A DNA stretch of 64,000 nt from Polaromonas sp. (GTDB taxonomy: Bacteria; Pseudomonadota; Gammaproteobacteria; Burkholderiales; Burkholderiaceae_C). The notes beneath the pieces were generated by a model that did not search any database, had not been told where the DNA came from, and was given only the letters and a program-made list of their open reading frames with translations. Of the stretch, positions 58,975 to 64,000 are shown one piece after another. The DNA lies in the NCBI GenBank assembly GCA_030654695.1, contig JAURWY010000017.1:1-64000 (forward strand), written 5' to 3'. Positions within the stretch are counted from its first letter, which is position 1, and every line of letters begins with the position of its first letter. A program made the translations under genes and the position numbers.

Positions 58975-59516
58975 TTGCTACCAGTGAATTTAGCCAACTC
59001 GCGCTTGAGCGAGGTCACATCGGACTCCTTGCGTGTCAATGCGGCCTTCATCTCACTCACGCGTGTTTGGTATTTTTGGTAGTTCCGCTCATCGCCTTTG
59101 CGTTCAGGCTGACCATTGTTGAACTCCTTTTGTAGGATAGCCAAAGCATCCTCTTCCTTCTTCAACTCAGCCTCTAGGATGCGCCTTGCATCCGCATCGC
59201 GTGCCTTTTGATCATCGGCACCAACCCTGTCGCCACCACCGCTTGCGCTTGGGCTAGGTCGATATCCTGCACTGCTGCGTGGTGCGATCGACTGGAACAC
59301 GGTGATCGGCGCGCCTTCCATGGTCTTGCATCCCTTGTCTTGCGCCTCTTTGATGGACAAGGTGTCTGTGTACAGGTTGCCTGGGCAACGGTAGACGGGC
59401 TTGTCATCGGCGCGAGCGGCACCAGACAGCACTACAAAAAGAGCAGCTGCCCAACATAGTGCCTGTAACGACCGCGCATGGAGTGAGTAAGGTGCCATAT
59501 CCGTCATGGTGATCAT
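58971..59516 (-). CDS. DUF4124-type exported protein with coiled coil
   Basis: The 181-residue protein has a signal peptide ending near ARA-DD and a short globular part with the DUF4124-like KPVYRCPGNLYTD and KGCKTMEGAPIT (two Cys, likely a disulphide). A charged coiled coil covers residues about 105-175. Several start Mets are possible (59516, 59507, 59498). The location between glnA and ntrB is curious for an exported protein; the function is unknown. Confidence 0.75.
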   Translation of the reverse strand: MITMTDMAPYSLHARSLQALCWAAALFVVLSGAARADDKPVYRCPGNLYTDTLSIKEAQDKGCKTMEGAPITVFQSIAPRSSAGYRPSPSASGGGDRVGADDQKARDADARRILEAELKKEEDALAILQKEFNNGQPERKGDERNYQKYQTRVSEMKAALTRKESDVTSLKRELAKFTGSK

Positions 59517-59600
59517 CTAGTTGATGCGTTTCGGGCGCCCCCCGAACTGTCTCAGACAGTATGCCTTCAAGGCGATGAGGTAGAAAACAACAGGCCCATG

Positions 59601-59628
59601 AAAAAGGGCGACTTGCGTCGCCCTTTTT
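59601..59628. terminator. Rho-independent terminator downstream of glnA
   Basis: A 12-bp stem (59601-59612 with 59617-59628) and a 4-base loop are flanked by an A-run and a T-run. It lies between glnA and the DUF4124 gene, so much glnA transcription should stop here, with ntrBC expressed by read-through or another promoter. Confidence 0.85.
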
Positions 59629-59667
59629 GCTGACACCGAGGTGCCATGACTGCGATCCCGGGGGGGA

Positions 59668-61083
59668 TTACAGTGCGTAGTACATGTCAAATTCGACCGG
59701 GTGCGTGGCCATGCGGAAACGGGTCACTTCTTGCATCTTCAACTCAATGTAAGCGTCGATGTAAGCGTCGGTGAACACGCCACCCTTGGTCAGGAAGGCA
59801 CGGTCCTTGTCCAGATAGTCCAAAGCTTGATCCAAGCTGTGGCAAACGGTCGGGATCAGCGCGTCTTCTTCTGGCGGCAGGTGATACAGGTCCTTCGTGG
59901 CAGCTTCGCCCGGATGGATCTTGTTTTCCACGCCGTCCAGACCGGCCATCATCAGGGCTGAGAAGCCGAGGTATGGGTTCATCAGTGGATCAGGGAAACG
60001 TGCCTCGATGCGGCGACCTTTCGGGTTCGACACGTGCGGAATACGGATCGAAGCCGAGCGGTTTTTGGCTGAGTAAGCCAGCTTGACCGGTGCCTCATAA
60101 CCTGGGACCAAACGCTTGTAGCTGTTGGTGCCTGGATTGGTGATCGCGTTCAGGGCACGTGCGTGCTTGATGATGCCGCCGATGTAGTACAGGGCGAAAT
60201 CAGACAGGCCTGCATAGCCGTCACCGGCGAACAAGTTTTTGCCGTCTTTCCAGATCGACTGATGAACGTGCATGCCGGAACCGTTGTCACCAACGATAGG
60301 CTTTGGCATGAAGGTCGCGGTCTTGCCGTAGGCATTGGCGACGTTGTGAACCACGTACTTCAGGACCTGCGTCCAGTCGGCGCGCTCAACCAGCGTGCTG
60401 AACTTGGTGCCCAGTTCGTTCTGGCCAGGGCCAGCGACTTCGTGGTGATGCACTTCGACAGGGATGCCCAGCGATTCGAGAATCAGGGACATTTCCGAGC
60501 GCATGTCGTGCATGCTGTCGACCGGTGGCACGGGGAAGTAACCGCCTTTGATCGTTGGACGGTGGCCGCGGTTGCCGCCATCGAGCTTCTTGCCCGAATT
60601 CCACGGTGCTTCGTACTCGTCGATCTTGAAGAAGGTGCCCGACATGTCGGTGTTCCAGCGAACGTCGTCGAAGACGAAGAATTCTGGCTCTGGTCCGAAG
60701 AAGGCTGTGTCGCCCAAGCCGGAGGCCTTGAGGTAAGCCTCAGCGCGCTTGGCGATCGAACGTGGGTCGCGGTCGTAGGCCTTGCCGTCGGCAGGCTCGA
60801 CGACGTCGCAGCTCATGAAAACGGTGGTTTCTTCAAAGAAAGGGTCGATGTTGGCCGTGTTCGGGTCAGGCATCAGTTGCATGTCGGAGGCTTCAATGCC
60901 TTTCCAACCGGCGATAGATGAGCCGTCAAAAGCGTGGCCCGAAGTGAACTTGTCTTCGTCAAAGTGAGACACAGGCACGGTAACGTGCTGCTCTTTACCA
61001 CGGGTGTCAGTGAAGCGGAAGTCAACAAACTTGACTTCGTTTTCCTTGACCATTTTCATGACGTCTGCGACGGTCTTTGCCAT
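59668..61083 (-). CDS. glnA: Glutamine synthetase type I
   Basis: The 471-residue enzyme adds ammonia to glutamate. It has the beta-Grasp N domain ([15 protein letters not shown]), the active-site [11 protein letters not shown], the [15 protein letters not shown] nucleotide-binding segment, and the NRSASIRIP motif. The adenylylation Tyr lies in DLYHLPPEE, so GlnE control is expected. An AGGAGA Shine-Dalgarno precedes the ATG. Confidence 0.98.
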   Translation of the reverse strand: MAKTVADVMKMVKENEVKFVDFRFTDTRGKEQHVTVPVSHFDEDKFTSGHAFDGSSIAGWKGIEASDMQLMPDPNTANIDPFFEETTVFMSCDVVEPADGKAYDRDPRSIAKRAEAYLKASGLGDTAFFGPEPEFFVFDDVRWNTDMSGTFFKIDEYEAPWNSGKKLDGGNRGHRPTIKGGYFPVPPVDSMHDMRSEMSLILESLGIPVEVHHHEVAGPGQNELGTKFSTLVERADWTQVLKYVVHNVANAYGKTATFMPKPIVGDNGSGMHVHQSIWKDGKNLFAGDGYAGLSDFALYYIGGIIKHARALNAITNPGTNSYKRLVPGYEAPVKLAYSAKNRSASIRIPHVSNPKGRRIEARFPDPLMNPYLGFSALMMAGLDGVENKIHPGEAATKDLYHLPPEEDALIPTVCHSLDQALDYLDKDRAFLTKGGVFTDAYIDAYIELKMQEVTRFRMATHPVEFDMYYAL

Positions 61084-61136
61084 CAGAATCTCCTGTTGCT
61101 GGATGGTGGTTAAAAAATCTGCTCAGTGCCATCGAA

Positions 61137-61152
61137 TGCACTTTTTGTGCCA
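61137..61152 (-). promoter_or_regulatory. Sigma-54-type promoter of glnA
   Basis: On the minus strand the 16-base sequence TGGCACAAAAAGTGCA matches the sigma-54 consensus, with GG (-24) and GC (-12) at the canonical spacing and one weak position in the -12 box (GTGC for TTGC). It lies about 53 bases upstream of the glnA ATG, giving a leader of about 43 bases. It agrees with control by NtrB/NtrC encoded in the same block. No clear GCAC-N7-GTGC NtrC site was found upstream. Confidence 0.7.
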
Positions 61153-61286
61153 CTCGGGTGTGCCTTTGCCAAGCCCAACCTGATATTGTGCCGTCAACTG
61201 CCGCGGTTTTGGCCACAGACTGGGCAGAAATCGTAAAAAGGCAGGGCTAAAAGCCTGTTTGCCCTTGACCTGAATGCTTTTGATGT

Positions 61287-61325
61287 GCACTTATTTGGGG
61301 CGTATTGGCCGCCCCAAATAAGTGC
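61287..61325 (-). repeat. Perfect 16-bp inverted repeat upstream of glnA
   Basis: Arms 61287-61302 and 61310-61325 are exact reverse complements with a 7-base loop. It lies 5 bases past the stop of the CinA-like gene. No T-run follows on the minus strand, so it may be a non-canonical terminator or a protein-binding or mRNA-stabilising element. Confidence 0.7.
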
Positions 61326-61330
61326 GTCCA

Positions 61331-62179
61331 TCAGCGCACCAATTCAGGGCCTAATTTGACGTTGAAAACATGCAAACCGGCCAACAACGCCGGGTAGGCC
61401 GCATTGACCTCGGCCGGTGCGCCCTTGACGCCCAACTCGATGTGGCGGCCGTATTGCGGGTGGTCCACGCTGGGCAGGCTGAAAACCTTGACACCGGGGT
61501 GACGCGCCTCAAGCTCGATCATCAGCGGCGTCAGCATGGCCTCCATCGAGCCCATGACAATCACTGATTTTTCGCTGTACGCCTGCAGTTGGTGCAAGTG
61601 GCCGTAGTGGGTGTCCAGCACCCACTCGATCATGGGCCAAGCCATGACCGGAAAGCCGGGCACAAAGTAAACGCCGCCAGCTTGGCTGCCCATGGCTTGA
61701 GCTGGCCCGGCCGAACAAAAGAAACCCGGAATCTTGTTGTACGGGTTGGGGATGATGCTGGCGCCCACCGGGAACGTGCCCATGTTGAGGCGGTGGATGT
61801 TGTCTTCGCGGTCGGGCTCGTAGGGCAAACCCTGCTCGCGGGCGACGTCGTGCATGCGGTCCCGGATCAGGGCCTTGGCCTCGGGGTGCAGCGCCAACTC
61901 GACGCCCAGCGCCTGCGCAGCGCACTGGCGCGTGTAGTCGTCGGGTGTGGCGCCAATGCCGCCGCAGGAAAAGACCACGTCACCGTGGTCGCGGGCCGCC
62001 GCAAAGGCCCGCGCCAGCGTGGCCGTGATGCGCTCCGGGTCGTCGCCCACGTAGTCGGCATAACTCAGTTGCAGGCCGCGTGCGCCTAACAGTTCGATGG
62101 TTTTGGGCAAGTGCTTGTCGGCACGTTTGCCGGAAAGAATTTCGTCACCAATGATGATGACGCCGAATTTTTGAGACAT
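61331..62179 (-). CDS. CinA-like/MoaB-type molybdopterin-binding domain protein
   Basis: The 282-residue protein starts at the ATG at 62179 (FGVIIIGDEILSGKR). The N-terminal half is a MoaB/Mog-like domain with FSCGGIGATPDDYTRQC, the signature of CinA N-terminal (COG1058) proteins. The C-terminal deamidase domain of full CinA is absent, as in many stand-alone members. Members act on nucleotides such as ADP-ribose or NMN; the role here is unproved. It follows the EI24 gene by 22 bases. Confidence 0.88.
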   Translation of the reverse strand: MSQKFGVIIIGDEILSGKRADKHLPKTIELLGARGLQLSYADYVGDDPERITATLARAFAAARDHGDVVFSCGGIGATPDDYTRQCAAQALGVELALHPEAKALIRDRMHDVAREQGLPYEPDREDNIHRLNMGTFPVGASIIPNPYNKIPGFFCSAGPAQAMGSQAGGVYFVPGFPVMAWPMIEWVLDTHYGHLHQLQAYSEKSVIVMGSMEAMLTPLMIELEARHPGVKVFSLPSVDHPQYGRHIELGVKGAPAEVNAAYPALLAGLHVFNVKLGPELVR

Positions 62180-62201
62180 GGTGTGGGATCGCGCTGAACG
62201 C

Positions 62202-63041
62202 TCAGGTGGAAGGACGATTGAAAATTTCGGCTGCTGCGGTGGTGGCATTTTGTGCTCTCAACTGCTGCAAGGCCGACAAGGCGTAATGCGTGAACCAGAG
62301 CGACGAAAAGGCAAATACGAGGGTGTAGATCCAAATAGCGATCGGCACGAGGATCGGCGCCATCGCGACAAACATGGCGCCAGAGGCCCAGATGATGCTC
62401 GGCGCCGCGCCCAGATAACCGCTCAAGATGCCAATGCACAGCAAGGGCATGCGGTGCGTCTTGAAAACCTGCTCCCGCTCTTCAGCGCTGGCGTGCTCGG
62501 CCAAGGCGTCATAGGCCATGACACGGTAAGTCAGCCAGCCCCAGATCAGCGGCGGCACCACCAACACCAGAGGCGGAATCAACCACAGCGGCAGCGACAA
62601 CAACAAGGCCAAGCAGGCCATCAAGGTCGACGCCAGACTCCACATCAAGCTGGCCCAAAACGAAGCCCCTTTTCTGCGTTCAAGCAAGGGGAAACGCCGC
62701 TCAGCCACCAGCCCAACCATCGTCGGCGTCATCAGTAAGGCCACAAACAGCAGCGACACAATGACGATGACCGGGATCGCCATGAACAGCAGCAGCGCGG
62801 GCGCCATCACCAGCCGCAAATCACTCAGCCCCAAGCCTTGCAGCCACTCCGACATGCTGGCCACCAACTGGTAGCTGTCGAGCTGCGCGCGCAGCAGGTC
62901 GATCGCATCATTCCAATAAAAATAACCCAACCCCAGCGCGACAGCCGCCATGATGATCAGTGGCAAAAAGGACAAGGCGATGACCCGTGGGTGCAGGCAA
63001 TACAACGTGGCGCGCCAAAAAGAGTCGATCAGCCGGTTCAT
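62202..63041 (-). CDS. EI24-domain membrane protein
   Basis: The 279-residue inner-membrane protein has about six spans and the EI24/CysZ-like layout: ATLYCLHPRVIALSFLPL at the start, then two central hydrophobic pairs, and WGWLTYRVMAYDALAEHAS in the loop. CysZ relatives import sulfate, but this branch is uncharacterised. It overlaps the sterol-desaturase-like gene by 4 bases. Confidence 0.82.
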   Translation of the reverse strand: MNRLIDSFWRATLYCLHPRVIALSFLPLIIMAAVALGLGYFYWNDAIDLLRAQLDSYQLVASMSEWLQGLGLSDLRLVMAPALLLFMAIPVIVIVSLLFVALLMTPTMVGLVAERRFPLLERRKGASFWASLMWSLASTLMACLALLLSLPLWLIPPLVLVVPPLIWGWLTYRVMAYDALAEHASAEEREQVFKTHRMPLLCIGILSGYLGAAPSIIWASGAMFVAMAPILVPIAIWIYTLVFAFSSLWFTHYALSALQQLRAQNATTAAAEIFNRPST

Positions 63042-63958
63042 GCGCGCCCTAAGAGTCGTTTAAAACCCCGCCACTGCTGGGACCACAGGCCGATGCCATC
63101 ATCCAGCAACATCTGCGCATCTTTGACGCCGGTCGGGTCGTAGTGCGCCTGGAAATTAGCCGTGCCAAAGAGCTGGTCCCACCACGGCAACAACACGCCG
63201 TAATTGCTCTCGCCAGACTGAATGCTGTGGTGAACGCGATGAAACAGCGGACTGACCCACAGCCTTTCGCCGATGCGGCCAAAACTCAAACGCAGATTGG
63301 CGTGCTGCAGGCTTTCGCTGAGCTGCGTCAAGGCGACGATGACAATGAATTGCTCGGGGGCCACACCCATCAGCTGCGCCAATACCACCAGCAACACACT
63401 CACCAATACGTCGTCAAGCAGGTGGTTGCGGTTGTCGCTCCACATGGTCATCTGCCGCTGTGAATGGTGCAGCGAATGCAGCCGCCACCAAAAGCTGATG
63501 CGGTGTTGGCCACGGTGCAGCCAGTAGGCGGCCAAGTCCATAGCAAGCAGGTAAATCAAAAAGCTGGCGATGGCGCCGTCCGTCACGCCAGGCCACACTT
63601 GGTCGAGATGAAAAGTGCCCACACCAGCGGTACGCAAGACACCAATGCTGCTGTTGAAGATCGGCTCCAACGTGAAAAAAAGTGCCACCCGAAACAGACC
63701 CAAACGATGGACCAAGGTGTAAATCACGTCGGTGCGAATGGTCGCGTGGTCTGTCACCGGCTCGGCGGGTCGCCAGCGTTGCAGCGGCCCAATCACCAGC
63801 AGCAACACCGCAATTTGAATGATCCCAACCAACAACCAAGTGCTGGCCGCGTAGGCGTCTTCCAGCAAGTTGCCCATGCCCAGCTGGTACAACCAAGGCG
63901 CGACCAATTCAAACAACTGCTGCTGAAAGGCGGCGAAGACGTCACTGAACCAGTTCAT
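63038..63958 (-). CDS. Sterol desaturase/fatty acid hydroxylase-family protein
   Basis: The 306-residue membrane di-iron oxygenase has three His clusters: HRGQH (near residue 150), LHSLHHS (near 164), and HRVHHS (near 245), with spans around residues 40-60 and 115-150. It should hydroxylate or desaturate a lipid in the inner membrane. It heads an operon with the EI24 and CinA-like genes; only 42 bases of upstream sequence are in the window. Confidence 0.9.
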   Translation of the reverse strand: MNWFSDVFAAFQQQLFELVAPWLYQLGMGNLLEDAYAASTWLLVGIIQIAVLLLVIGPLQRWRPAEPVTDHATIRTDVIYTLVHRLGLFRVALFFTLEPIFNSSIGVLRTAGVGTFHLDQVWPGVTDGAIASFLIYLLAMDLAAYWLHRGQHRISFWWRLHSLHHSQRQMTMWSDNRNHLLDDVLVSVLLVVLAQLMGVAPEQFIVIVALTQLSESLQHANLRLSFGRIGERLWVSPLFHRVHHSIQSGESNYGVLLPWWDQLFGTANFQAHYDPTGVKDAQMLLDDGIGLWSQQWRGFKRLLGRA

Positions 63959-64000
63959 GACCGTCCTCCGGAAACCTGGCGATCAGCCGCGCCAGAAGGT

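Noticed and set aside
60163-60921. Plus-strand open frame opposite glnA
   Set aside because: A shadow of the highly conserved glnA codons; no domain is visible.

Overview
The window comes from a chromosome of a Gram-negative betaproteobacterium, most likely order Burkholderiales and probably family Comamonadaceae. This is inferred from the tRNA-Leu/tig/clpP/clpX/lon block, the glnA-ntrB-ntrC block, the style of the conserved genes, an H-NS-type protein with a C-terminal GRGLQPKW motif, and moderate GC content. No rRNA, CRISPR array, insertion sequence or phage gene was seen.

Region 1 (1-10.9 kb) is a type I secretion locus. A large Ser/Thr-rich repeat protein, cut by the left window edge, faces a convergent minus-strand unit. 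That unit encodes a LapB-type ABC exporter, an HlyD-type adaptor, a TolC-type outer-membrane protein, a TPR/GT41 (O-GlcNAc-transferase-like) glycosyltransferase and a DUF5672 glycosyltransferase-like protein. The simplest reading is an exported, possibly glycosylated, surface repeat protein with its own exporter.

Region 2 (11.0-17.6 kb, minus strand) is an AttEFGH-like cluster: an ABC ATPase, an FtsX-type permease and an AttH/CrtC-like lipocalin-fold protein, preceded by two tandem paralogous periplasmic solute-binding-like proteins. An AT-rich gap and a PEP-CTERM protein follow.

Region 3 (18.8-26.7 kb) lies between two identical directly repeated tRNA-Gly genes. It holds tRNA-Leu, a sugar-locus-like operon (SAM methyltransferase, glycosyltransferase-like protein, DegT aminotransferase, fused E1 alpha-beta 2-oxoacid dehydrogenase, and a lipoyl-domain/NeuD-type acyltransferase fusion), dadA and tRNA-Cys. 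The E1 plus lipoyl-acyltransferase pair is the most unusual system in the window. It looks like a 2-oxoacid dehydrogenase rewired so that its acyl product is delivered to an amino sugar.

Region 4 (26.8-52.7 kb) is mostly core genome: lon, clpX, clpP, tig and tRNA-Leu; an RND efflux pump; a squalene-synthase-like gene; a TIGR03790 protein; an IclR regulator; a D-Ala-D-Ala endopeptidase; leuA, pssA, an MscS channel and an HDAC-family hydrolase; a MoxR/DUF58/transglutaminase operon; an MltB-type transglycosylase; and an H-NS-like protein. Region 5 (52.8-64 kb) holds an M16 peptidase, a glycine-zipper lipoprotein, the nitrogen operon glnA-(DUF4124)-ntrB-ntrC with a sigma-54-type promoter ahead of glnA, and a CinA-like/EI24/sterol-desaturase trio. 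Functions are inferred from motifs read by eye; no database search was run.
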